Positions 45,601-52,514 of a stretch of DNA of 64,000 nucleotides are shown in pieces. Location of the stretch: positions 4,340,001-4,404,000 of the forward strand of contig NZ_CP108055.1 in assembly GCF_036174265.1 (NCBI RefSeq). Reading direction: 5' to 3'. Numbering within the stretch: the stretch's first letter is position 1; every line of letters starts with the position of its first letter. The stretch comes from Streptomyces sp. NBC_00285. GTDB taxonomy: Bacteria > Actinomycetota > Actinomycetes > Streptomycetales > Streptomycetaceae. The translations under genes were made by a program, and so were the position numbers. The notes beneath the pieces were generated by a model. It saw only the letters and a program-made list of their open reading frames with translations. It was not told the DNA's origin and did not search any database.

Positions 45601-46157
45601 CCGCGGGCGCTCCCAGCCCCTCCGCCCTCACCCAGATCGTCGCCGCGGGCGACATCACCGGGGACGGCCGTACCGACTTCCTGGCCACCGTCGGCGACGC
45701 GTTGTGGGCACTGACCGGCTACCACGGGGCGACGGTCGACCAGGCCGTCCTCCTGTCGGCCACCTCCTGGGCCAGTCGCGATCTGGTGACCGTCATGGAT
45801 GTCAGCGGCGACGGCACCGCCGACATGATCTACCGCACCGACGCTTCCGGACGTCTCCTACTCCGCAAGGGCATCGCCGCGAGCGGCGGCGGGACCGACC
45901 TCAACTCCCTTACCTCCGCAGCCAATTCCTCCGGCGGTACGGACACCGAGTACGGCGCCTCCGGCTGGTTCAGCTCCGACGTCCCGCTGCTGATGGGGAC
46001 ACCGGACGCCAACAGCGACGGCATCCCCGACATCTGGGCGGTTCGCGCCAACGGTTCTGTGCGGTTCCACGTGGGCAGCAAGACCGCTCTTTCGGGTTCC
46101 GGCACGGAGATCATCGGACCGTCGAGCTACTGGCAGACCCGCATCGCCATCGGGTGA
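42693..46157 (+). CDS. Large secreted DNRLRE-domain/FG-GAP repeat protein adjacent to RHS toxin
   Basis: 1,154 residues from ATG 42693. A signal-anchor is at the N-terminus (RRRLPGRRAGAALLAAAVTT). A Ser/Pro/Thr-rich linker (about 290-365) precedes the DNRLRE domain (about 400-600; YPVFIDPSVKKHTQGWTTA, LRLLETYSWSCQA), then Ig-like parts. Five FG-GAP/VCBS units (about 850-1,140) each carry an Asp/Gly calcium-like loop such as DITGDGRTDFLA or DVSGDGTADMIY. It is divergent from the RHS gene, a pairing frequent in Streptomyces, and may aid surface display or delivery; role unproven. Confidence 0.85.
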   Translation: MTHNRRRLPGRRAGAALLAAAVTTTGIVYVGFRLSDDVHDDRARGRSSPTVTESVALARAARTGKSVEVTAARTARSTTWARPDGQMAKQLYSSPIRAKVDGEWKGIDPNLHRTAQGWEPKATNTRMVFSAGSEERDEERSSRSTAHRVSLVSSAAADTGTPLATLYVGDNGDHTIQLTWPGSIPTPIVDGNRILYPEIFPGGDLVLTADDDGFGQTLVVKNRQAASDPHVRQMTYGLHSSDLSFRLDPLSGMVSAVNLSNDEVAVSPTPLMWDSSGTPAVTDGQVGATAQPTEAESPDPTGSPTDTLSDTPSPSEEEVESDEQSDTDTEVLPSASDGPEPTVSEAPLPSAPGEPTPAPPQTGSSASLSLPSLDGPSPNSRGELVKADLSTGQWTLTPDQDFLSDPATTYPVFIDPSVKKHTQGWTTAYDRHPKATFYNGRGFNKGGTHEARVGFESDTWGTSRSFFNIAFDKDLKGTKIDTAKLRLLETYSWSCQARSMSVHLTSEVNSHTNWDNAPELHDGNKLTTKSFAHGYKSGCRDAYETFDVRKGAQKRADTGADMITFGLRARDEDSQYAWKKFIADGDQGAPVLELVYNRKPSIVSDSLDLGPDGKCTTTKPYVRMGSADLTFTAKATDKDKNLDRFDFDLWETGKWDTTGDLLKSTGRIDLAANTGTALGTTDGFATSKLKSGATYSWRVQVFDDAGSTSGWYPKTPCRFVLDTTAPRPPVVTSTDFPNADGSQNGFGSGGEDTKWSVTKFGTAGTFAVRALNTDVVRYEYGYNSPSYTGSVPRLNGTATTVWASIGNAKPPSAGPNVLYVRTVDGAGNVSEPTKYFFYVTPRDQADKPGDFTGDQLPDMMVVTKDGNLGLYPSQSLPTDLTKGTGDLDYSMPGAYRANPEKDPNGNDGLPPFMAAANGHFTGALITHNGDIYGGDGLQDLVVRVGGRLWVYPGDGYGAVNTDRRQEILLPAGAPSPSALTQIVAAGDITGDGRTDFLATVGDALWALTGYHGATVDQAVLLSATSWASRDLVTVMDVSGDGTADMIYRTDASGRLLLRKGIAASGGGTDLNSLTSAANSSGGTDTEYGASGWFSSDVPLLMGTPDANSDGIPDIWAVRANGSVRFHVGSKTALSGSGTEIIGPSSYWQTRIAIG

Positions 46158-46231
46158 CAGGGAGGGGGACGTAGGCCCGGGGCGACCCGCGTGTGCGCCC
46201 CGCCGACCACCACGACGCTGGCCACAACAAC

Positions 46232-46276
46232 GACGCCGGCCGTACCGAACGGACATCGCTCGGTACGGCCGGCGTC
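46232..46276. terminator. Strong bidirectional terminator hairpin
   Basis: A 17-bp perfect stem GACGCCGGCCGTACCGA (46232-46248) / TCGGTACGGCCGGCGTC (46260-46276) with an 11-nt loop between the convergent DNRLRE gene and the 253-residue secreted protein gene. Confidence 0.85.
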
Positions 46277-46295
46277 ATGGTGACAGGGCCGGGGC

Positions 46296-47057
46296 CTACT
46301 TCAGGTAGCCGCCCTTGAAGCCGCCCTGGTCGGCCCAGATGCGCTCGCGGGCGTCCCAGCTGAAGCCCGCCCACTTGCCCTGCCAGATCGTCTCGGCGGT
46401 GGCGTTGTTCGCCGGGTCGGAGGAGATCCACTCCTTGACCGGGCTGTTGGAGAACTCGGCGAACGGCACGTAGTTACGGTGCGAGGCCCAGCCGTTGTAG
46501 GCCTTGACGACGCGGGACGAGGTCGTCCGGTAGTTGATGCCGATCTTCACCGTCGTGACCTTCACGCCGAAGATGGTGTCGGAGACGCTGTACCAGGCGC
46601 TCCGGTCGTAGTACCGGGCGCTCGGGTCGGAGAGCTCCTCGTCGGTGGTCGGGGGCGTCTCGGTCTCCTCCACACCGAGGGTCGCCTCCAGCACGACGTC
46701 GCCGTCCGCGGCTTCCTTGCGCAGCTCGGTGGTGTAGTTCTCCTCGTCGATGGACTCGACGTCGGAGACGTCCGAGAGGAAGTCGCCGAGCTCCTGGCCG
46801 CGCTGCGGGTCGTTGAGGAGCGTGACGAACTGCTCCTGCTCGCCCTCGGACAGCTCCTGGTACTGGTCCAGAGTCTCCTGGGCGTCCCCGTCACCCAGCT
46901 CCACCTGCTCCACGAGGTAGGACTCGTAGGCCTCGGGAGTGGTGCCGGTGTCGTCCGCGGACGCCGTGGTCGGCATGGCCACCATGCTCAGCGCCGCCGC
47001 CGTGACGACGGCCATTCCGACGAGTCTCTTACGGTTTGCCTTCACGGTATTACGCAT
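46296..47057 (-). CDS. Secreted protein of unknown function
   Basis: 253 residues from ATG 47057, with GGAGG upstream. A Sec signal peptide is clear: basic MRNTVKANRKRL, hydrophobic VGMAVVTAAALSMVAM, cleavage after SADD-type ASA. The mature protein has an acidic helical half (EQVELGDGDAQETLDQYQEL, SDVSDVESIDEENYTTEL) and a C-terminal half rich in aromatic residues (ARYYDRSAWYSVSDTIFGVK, WQGKWAGFSWDARERIWA). No enzyme motif is recognised. Its promoter region matches that of the neighbouring protease, which suggests they are expressed and exported together. Confidence 0.75.
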   Translation of the reverse strand: MRNTVKANRKRLVGMAVVTAAALSMVAMPTTASADDTGTTPEAYESYLVEQVELGDGDAQETLDQYQELSEGEQEQFVTLLNDPQRGQELGDFLSDVSDVESIDEENYTTELRKEAADGDVVLEATLGVEETETPPTTDEELSDPSARYYDRSAWYSVSDTIFGVKVTTVKIGINYRTTSSRVVKAYNGWASHRNYVPFAEFSNSPVKEWISSDPANNATAETIWQGKWAGFSWDARERIWADQGGFKGGYLK

Positions 47058-47134
47058 ATCTACTGCCTCCGTTACGTGGATGAGCAACACGAATTGCACA
47101 GAGCAGCAGGAAAATAGATTTCCACGCCCCCCTA

Positions 47135-47241
47135 CAAGCGGTTTTCGCCTTTCCTCCCCCGGCGTCCCCGCTCATGCATGATCCTTCCATGACAAGCGGT
47201 GCCGAGAAAGCCCTTTCCGGCTTATTTGAGCTTCAATTGAG
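47135..47241 (-). promoter_or_regulatory. Promoter-type element A upstream of the secreted protein (shared with element B)
   Basis: Four blocks are shared with 49895-49998: CAAGCGGTTTTCGCC (47135-47149), CCCCCGGCG (47156-47164), GCATGATCCTTCCA (47176-47189) and TATTTGAGCTTCAATTGAG (47223-47241). The last two are exactly 47 bp apart (start to start) in both copies. Lying 78-184 bp before the gene on the minus strand, it is a likely promoter/activator region. Confidence 0.7.
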
Positions 47242-47264
47242 CTTTGTTTTCCGGGCATGAAAAA

Positions 47265-47293
47265 GCCCTGCACGGCACAGTGCCGTGCAGGGC
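47265..47293 (-). terminator. Rho-independent terminator of the S8 peptidase gene
   Basis: A 13-bp stem GCCCTGCACGGCA (47265-47277) / TGCCGTGCAGGGC (47281-47293) with a 3-nt loop, followed on the minus strand by TTTTT. It separates the protease from element A. Confidence 0.9.
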
Positions 47294-47323
47294 GTTCCCA
47301 GGGAATTCGATGGCCGACCGGAA

Positions 47324-49771
47324 TCAGAACCGGACGACGAAGTTGTTCACCGTCCCGGTGTCGCCGGTGGCCACGTCGTCGACGCGGAGCTTCCACCAGC
47401 CGTTGACCGGCAGATCGGTCGCGTCGATCGTGTAGACCTTCTTGAGCGTGCCGCCGGCCTGCTCGCCGTTGTCCTTCAGCAGGTGCATGGAGCCGTCGGG
47501 CGCGATCAGGTCGATCTTGAGGTCACCCAGGTACTGGTGCTCGACGTGCACGTACACCTGGAGCTTGGCGGAGCCGACGCCGGACAGGCCTGAGGTCTTG
47601 GTCCAGATCTCCGTGTAGTCCTTGTCCGGGATGGCCTTCACGGTCTGGTTCTCGTACGACGGGAACCCGAGCGACCAGCCCTTGAGGTCACCGGTGGACC
47701 CGGTGGCGGAGTCGGTCACCTTCAGCGTCCAGGTGCCGTTCGCGACGGCGTCGGTGGCGTCCACACCGTAGGTGGTCTGGAGGGTGCCGCCGGCCTCGGA
47801 GCCGTAGGGCTTGAGGGTGTACGACTTGCCGTCCGGGCTGGTCAGGACGAGCCGCAGGTCGCCGATCCTGGTGTGGGTGATGTTCGCGTAGACCTGGAGC
47901 GGACCAGCCGCTCTGCCGTCGACGCTGGTCACATCGATGGTGGAGGAGACGGTGCCGGAGTCCGGGATGGCCTTGGCCGTGGTGCTCTCGAACGGCGTCG
48001 GGAAGATCAGCGACCAGGTGGTCAGCGTGCCGGCGTCCCCGTCGTCGGTGTCGCTCATCCGCAGCTTCCACTCGCCGTTGGCGGGCGAGGCGGAGGCGTC
48101 GACGGTGAACTCCGCGACGATGTCGTCCGCTCCGTCGGTGGCGCTCGCGGCCTTGAGCAGGTAGGTCGAGCCGGCCGGGGAGAGCAGCTCCAGCTTGATG
48201 TCGCCCCGGTAGGCGTGGGTGATGTTGACGAACGCCTTGAGGTTCTTCGGCGCGTTGCCCGGGTATTCGGCGACGGTCAACGGGGAGGTGACCGGGGTGC
48301 CGGTACCGCCGGTCGGCGCGTCCGGGATGGCGATGTCCTTGTCGTTGTCGACCTGGAAGGCGCGGGGCTTCTTGTCCGCCTCGGGCTTCGGATCGACCGC
48401 GGCGACCGCCTTGCCCACGTCGATACGGGGAACGGTCACCCCCGCCTCGTCGGTGATGGGCGAGCCGGTGGTGGCGAGCAGCGACACCAGGCTGGCGAGG
48501 CCCTCGGTGGGATACGCCTGCCTGAGCACGGCGAGCGCTCCGGTGACGTGCGGGGTGGCCATGGAGGTGCCGCTCAGGGAGTCGTAACCGCCGCCGGGAA
48601 CCGAGGAGATGATGCCGTTGCCGGGGGCGAAGACGTCGAGCAGCGGGCCGTGGTTGGAGAAGGAGGCGATCTCGTCGTCGTCGGTGGTCGCGCCGACGGA
48701 GATGGCGTTGGGCACGCAGGCGGGGGCGTTGACCGCGGTGGCCAGGCCGTTGTTGCCGGCCGCGACGACGGTGGCGACGCCCGCGTCGAAGAGCTTGTCG
48801 ATGGCGGCCTTACGGGCGTCCTTGGTGCAGGCGCTGGTGTAACTCGCCGAGCCCAGGCTGAGGTTGGCGGCGACGATCGGGGTGCCGCCCTGCTTGAGCT
48901 GCCACACCTTCTCCAGTGCCGCGATCTGGGCGCTGGTGAAGCTGCGCACGCAGGGGGTGGCGGCGGCGGTCCCGCAGTACTTGGCGGAGTCGAACTTGGA
49001 GAAGACCTGGATGGCGACGATGTCGGCGTCGGGTGCGACCCCGGTGGCCGGGGCGCCGGTGAGGCCGGTGCCGTCACCTGCGGCGATGCCGGCGACATGG
49101 GTGCCGTGTTCGCAGCCTTCCATGGTGGCGCAGACTCCGGCGGCGGAGTTGGCGGCGCCGGTGCCCTCCTGGGTGGCGGCACCGTTGCCGCACAGGCTGG
49201 TGGCACCGTAGGCGGCGTCGATGGGCGAGAAGCAGGCCTCGGCGACGACCCGGCCGCCCAGGAACGGGTGGTTGGTCGCGACGCCGGTGTCGATGACCGC
49301 GATCGCGCTTCCCTTGCCGGTCTTGCCCGCCTTGATGGCGTGGTCGGCGCCGATGACCGGGATGCTCTCGTCGAGCGTGGGCTCGGCCAGGGTGTCCTCG
49401 GTGACGCTCACGACCCCGTCCTGCCCGGCGAGTTCGTCCAGTCCGGACCTGTCGACCCGCAGGGTGACGATCGGCAGGGTCTCGTACGTCTGCACGGTCT
49501 CGCCGACACTCGCGGCGCCGGAGAGGTCGTCACGGTTCTCGGTGACGACGATGACCCGGACGGTGCCACCGCCGGCAGTCCGGTCGTACAGCGGTGGATC
49601 GATCGGGTCGTCCTCCGCCGGGGCCGCCACGGCACTTCCCGCCGCCACGGCACTTCCCGCGGAAACGGTCGAACCGGCCGACACGGTCGACACGGCCGCG
49701 TGGGCCGGAATCGCGCCGAGTGTCACGGCCATCACCGTGGTGGCGACCGTCGTCCATATTCGTCTCTTCAT
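47324..49771 (-). CDS. Secreted subtilisin-like S8 serine peptidase with three P domains
   Basis: 815 residues with a signal peptide (KRRIWTTVATTVMAVTLGAI). A short alanine/serine repeat (STVSAG/SAVAAG, about 27-50) and an I9-like propeptide (about 65-130) follow. The catalytic triad is Asp in AVIDTGV (about 160), His in EHGTHVAG (about 225) and Ser in SGTSMATPH (about 402). Three proprotein-convertase P domains complete the protein, each ending WKLRMSD, WTLKVTD or WWKLRVDD; the first two then have a TWSLIF/GWSLGF strand and the third VNNFVVRF. It degrades or processes extracellular protein. It ends at a strong terminator and has its own promoter element B. Confidence 0.9.
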   Translation of the reverse strand: MKRRIWTTVATTVMAVTLGAIPAHAAVSTVSAGSTVSAGSAVAAGSAVAAPAEDDPIDPPLYDRTAGGGTVRVIVVTENRDDLSGAASVGETVQTYETLPIVTLRVDRSGLDELAGQDGVVSVTEDTLAEPTLDESIPVIGADHAIKAGKTGKGSAIAVIDTGVATNHPFLGGRVVAEACFSPIDAAYGATSLCGNGAATQEGTGAANSAAGVCATMEGCEHGTHVAGIAAGDGTGLTGAPATGVAPDADIVAIQVFSKFDSAKYCGTAAATPCVRSFTSAQIAALEKVWQLKQGGTPIVAANLSLGSASYTSACTKDARKAAIDKLFDAGVATVVAAGNNGLATAVNAPACVPNAISVGATTDDDEIASFSNHGPLLDVFAPGNGIISSVPGGGYDSLSGTSMATPHVTGALAVLRQAYPTEGLASLVSLLATTGSPITDEAGVTVPRIDVGKAVAAVDPKPEADKKPRAFQVDNDKDIAIPDAPTGGTGTPVTSPLTVAEYPGNAPKNLKAFVNITHAYRGDIKLELLSPAGSTYLLKAASATDGADDIVAEFTVDASASPANGEWKLRMSDTDDGDAGTLTTWSLIFPTPFESTTAKAIPDSGTVSSTIDVTSVDGRAAGPLQVYANITHTRIGDLRLVLTSPDGKSYTLKPYGSEAGGTLQTTYGVDATDAVANGTWTLKVTDSATGSTGDLKGWSLGFPSYENQTVKAIPDKDYTEIWTKTSGLSGVGSAKLQVYVHVEHQYLGDLKIDLIAPDGSMHLLKDNGEQAGGTLKKVYTIDATDLPVNGWWKLRVDDVATGDTGTVNNFVVRF

Positions 49772-49894
49772 GTCACTCTCGAAAGGTAAACGGGCATGAC
49801 TGAGCCCGCATGCGTGTGAATGGAGAATCAGAACAGGGAAAGCGCGCCACGCGCGAAATCAATCAACCGCATTCAGGTCTGCCCACCCCCCGTG

Positions 49895-49998
49895 CAAGCG
49901 GTTTCCGCCATTTCCCCCGGCGACCCCGCGCAGCATGATCCTTCCACGGCGGACACGCCATGAGCGAGCATTCTTCACGTATTTGAGCTGCAATTGAG
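49895..49998 (-). promoter_or_regulatory. Promoter-type element B upstream of the S8 peptidase
   Basis: Blocks CAAGCGGTTTCCGCC (49895-49909), CCCCCGGCG (49914-49922), GCATGATCCTTCCA (49933-49946) and TATTTGAGCTGCAATTGAG (49980-49998) repeat element A with the same 47-bp spacing of the last two. GCGGTTTCCGC can also form a small hairpin. The 334-bp gap 49772-50105 holds this element and the operator of the divergent operon; no gene is seen in it. Confidence 0.7.
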
Positions 49999-50065
49999 GG
50001 TCGCGCGGCAACATGCCCGAAAAGGTCGAGAACCCGGGGGTTGCGCCTTCACGTCATCCAGCCTT

Positions 50066-50094
50066 ATCGTTCCTCGATAACATCGAAAAACGAT
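50066..50094 (+). promoter_or_regulatory. Tandem ATCG-N5-CGAT operator before the DUF2975 operon
   Basis: Two copies of ATCG-N5-CGAT, ATCGTTCCTCGAT (50066-50078) and ATCGAAAAACGAT (50082-50094), are 3 bp apart. They end 11 bp before the DUF2975 start, next to the GGGGG ribosome-binding site. The XRE regulator encoded in the same operon is the natural candidate to bind them. Confidence 0.6.
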
Positions 50095-50105
50095 AGGGGG
50101 GCGAC

Positions 50106-50720
50106 ATGTCCGGAGACCGGAAGCTGCTCGAACCGATGGCCACGGTCGTGTCCGTAGTCCTGCGCGTGCTGGTGGCCCTCCTGACGGCAGGGCTCGTCCT
50201 CAGAGTCGTACGCGGCAGCTGGACGGACACCGTCATCTGCGTCACCGACTGGTCGACCACCGTCTCGGGAGTCGCCACCGGCATCGTCGCCGAGCGCGGC
50301 GCGCAGGTCGACGCGGTGCCCCGCTACTGCGCCGAGTCACCCGACGCGCATCTGGTCCTGTTGCACCAACTCGGCACCCTGCCCTCGACGTTGCTGCTGA
50401 TCAGCGGTCTCTTCCTGCTGGACCGGCTGCTGCGGGGAGCCGCACGGGACGGTGTCCACACCGAACGGACCGCGTCCCGGCTGCGGCTGCTCGGCTGGTG
50501 GCTGCTCGTCGGAAGCCTGGTGGCCGCGATCACCGAGGCGAACGCCGGGGCGGCGCTGCTCGCGGCACTGTCCAGGACCTCGGACTTCACGGCCGGGGCC
50601 TGGCTGGAGCTGTGGACACCGCCCTATCTGGCCGTGCTGACCGGTCTCGGCCTGCTTGTCTTCGCGCGGATCACCCGCGTGGGCACGGCCCTGCGCGAGG
50701 ACCTCGAAGGGGTCGTCTGA
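50106..50720 (+). CDS. DUF2975 membrane protein
   Basis: 204 residues, four hydrophobic segments: VVLRVLVALLTAGLVLRV near the start, TLPSTLLLISGLFLLDRLL, LLGWWLLVGSLVAAI and PYLAVLTGLGLLVFARI. The DUF2975 family has no known activity but is often encoded with a small XRE regulator, as here where the next ATG overlaps its stop (TGATG). It may be a membrane sensor that controls the regulator. Confidence 0.85.
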   Translation: MSGDRKLLEPMATVVSVVLRVLVALLTAGLVLRVVRGSWTDTVICVTDWSTTVSGVATGIVAERGAQVDAVPRYCAESPDAHLVLLHQLGTLPSTLLLISGLFLLDRLLRGAARDGVHTERTASRLRLLGWWLLVGSLVAAITEANAGAALLAALSRTSDFTAGAWLELWTPPYLAVLTGLGLLVFARITRVGTALREDLEGVV

Positions 50721-50995
50721 TGGCCGCCGACGAGCACGAGGGCCACCACATCGAGGTCCACCTCGACAGGCTTCTCAGCGAGCGCGGCATGACCGTCACC
50801 GAACTCGCGAGCCGCGTCGGCGTGACCAACGTCAACCTGTCCGTGCTCAAGAACGGCCGCGCGAAGGCCATCCGGTTCACGACCCTCACCCGGATCTGCG
50901 AAGTACTGCGGTGCCAGCCGGGAGACCTGCTCAGCCACCGCCCCGAACAGCCCTCCGACCGGACGTCCGACCCGGCGCCCGGCAACCAGACATAG
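50720..50995 (+). CDS. Small XRE-family regulator (YozG/Cro-like)
   Basis: 91 residues. The start ATG overlaps the DUF2975 stop. The helix-turn-helix has VHLDRLLSERGMTVTELASR, VGVTNVNLSVLKNGRAKAIR and LTRICEVLRCQPGDLLS, the compact YozG-type pattern, with a disordered charged C-terminal tail. It probably represses its own operon through the tandem ATCG-N5-CGAT sites. Confidence 0.85.
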   Translation: MAADEHEGHHIEVHLDRLLSERGMTVTELASRVGVTNVNLSVLKNGRAKAIRFTTLTRICEVLRCQPGDLLSHRPEQPSDRTSDPAPGNQT

Positions 50996-51003
50996 GAGTA
51001 CAC

Positions 51004-51108
51004 ATGTTCAGCACCATGGACACGGGAATGAAGATCGCGATCCTGGTCACCGTGATCGTCGTGGCCACCCTGGCGATCGGCCTGGTCCGCTGGCTCGGCC
51101 GCCGCTGA
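51004..51108 (+). CDS. 34-residue single-pass membrane peptide
   Basis: ATG 51004 is preceded by AGGAG and lies 9 bp after the XRE stop. After MFSTMDTGMK the peptide is one hydrophobic helix, IAILVTVIVVATLAIGLV, with a basic RWLGRR end (inside-positive). It is the third gene of the DUF2975/XRE operon. A role as DUF2975 partner or small membrane toxin is possible but not shown. Confidence 0.6.
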   Translation: MFSTMDTGMKIAILVTVIVVATLAIGLVRWLGRR

Positions 51109-51284
51109 GGCGTCCCGGCGGGCGGTCGGGCCGACCGCGCTGGGATCCCGGCAGCTTGTCGGGAGAGACCGGCGTTCAGTCAGCCGACGCCCCGCCGGAC
51201 GCACCGCTGAGACCCGTACGGTCCTCAACTCCACGGCCGCTGCGACAGCCCGACAGCCCGTCAGCAGACCGACCGCTCAGCCCT

Positions 51285-52514
51285 CTACCCCGCGGTCACC
51301 CGCGCCTTCGCCCGCCCCCGCCGAACCCCGTTCGGCCACAGCCTCGGACGCCGCTTGGCCGCCAGGTCCTCGATCCAGCCGAACGCCAGGATCGCGAGCC
51401 CGATCAGCGGCCAGACCAGGACGAACATCCAGAGCATGTCCGTCGCGTCGAGCGCGGCGACCGCGCGGTCGCTCTGCATGAAGGGCAGGCGGTAGGCGAG
51501 GTCGATGATCGGGACCGTGGCCATGATCAGCAAGTTGTGCCAGAGGTAGATGGTGACGGCCCGGTTGTTGGAGAGGGTCACCAGCTTGTCCCAGCGGGCG
51601 AGGCGGCCCGGCAGTTCCTGCCAAGACGGCGAGTACTGGAGGAGGATCACCACGAACCCGAAGGACCAGGCCGCCTGGGCGAGCGGGATGTCGTTGAGGT
51701 CCCAGCCATCGGGGCCCAGATGGCCGGAGGCCCACCACAGGGCGAAGGCCATCACCATGACCGAGCCGGAGACGGCGAGATAGCGCGGGACCTTCGCCAG
51801 CACCCCCTCGTGGTGTGCGATGCCGAGGACCCAGCAGCTGCCGTAGACCGCGAAGTCGGTGACCGCGTTGCCGAGTTCGCCGGGGATGGTCACAAGTCCC
51901 GTGCCCAGCACGGCCGTCAGGGCCAGCGGGGCGAGCAGGGTCGCCCACGGCACCCTGCGGAACGCCCACAGCAGCAGCGGGGACGCCACCACGAACCAGA
52001 GGTACGCGCGGAGGTACCACAGCGGGCCCACCGCCTGGTCCGCCCACGTGCTCTCCAGCAGGCTCGACGGGAAGCCGACCTCCCAGGGATACGGCGGCGC
52101 GCCGATCGGGATGACGTAGTTGACCATCTCCAGCAGCCCCCAAGTGCCGCTGTGGTCGGGGTCCTTGGAAAGGTTCCAGCCGCCCAGGAACATCAACGGC
52201 AGCACCACCGCGCTGAACGCCCACAGCGGCGGCAGGAGTCGGCGGACCCGGCCCCTGATCACGCTCAGCGTGGGCCGGCCGAGCGAACGGGCCATCAACG
52301 AGCCCGCCAGCGCGAACATCACGCCCATCGACGGGAACAGCACGGTCAGCCACGCCCACCCGAACAGGTGGTAGAGGACCACCCGGACCAGGGCGAGGGA
52401 GCGGAGAAGGTCCAGGTAGCGGTCCCGGCCGGGTGCCTTGGGCGCTGCGGGCGCAGCCCCACGCTGTTCCGGCACGGAGGCGTTGTGCCGACCCGCCGCG
52501 TAGTCCTGCGTCAT
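51285..52514 (-). CDS. Acyltransferase 3 family membrane protein
   Basis: 409 residues, about ten membrane segments. It opens DRYLDLLRSLALVRVVLYHLFGWAWL, the acyltransferase 3 start with the conserved R and H, and has a basic C-terminus. Its ATG at 52514 overlaps the stop of the deacetylase/glycosyltransferase gene (ATGA). Family members O-acylate exported or cell-surface sugars; an IcaC-like role in modifying the polymer is the likely reading. Confidence 0.85.
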   Translation of the reverse strand: MTQDYAAGRHNASVPEQRGAAPAAPKAPGRDRYLDLLRSLALVRVVLYHLFGWAWLTVLFPSMGVMFALAGSLMARSLGRPTLSVIRGRVRRLLPPLWAFSAVVLPLMFLGGWNLSKDPDHSGTWGLLEMVNYVIPIGAPPYPWEVGFPSSLLESTWADQAVGPLWYLRAYLWFVVASPLLLWAFRRVPWATLLAPLALTAVLGTGLVTIPGELGNAVTDFAVYGSCWVLGIAHHEGVLAKVPRYLAVSGSVMVMAFALWWASGHLGPDGWDLNDIPLAQAAWSFGFVVILLQYSPSWQELPGRLARWDKLVTLSNNRAVTIYLWHNLLIMATVPIIDLAYRLPFMQSDRAVAALDATDMLWMFVLVWPLIGLAILAFGWIEDLAAKRRPRLWPNGVRRGRAKARVTAG

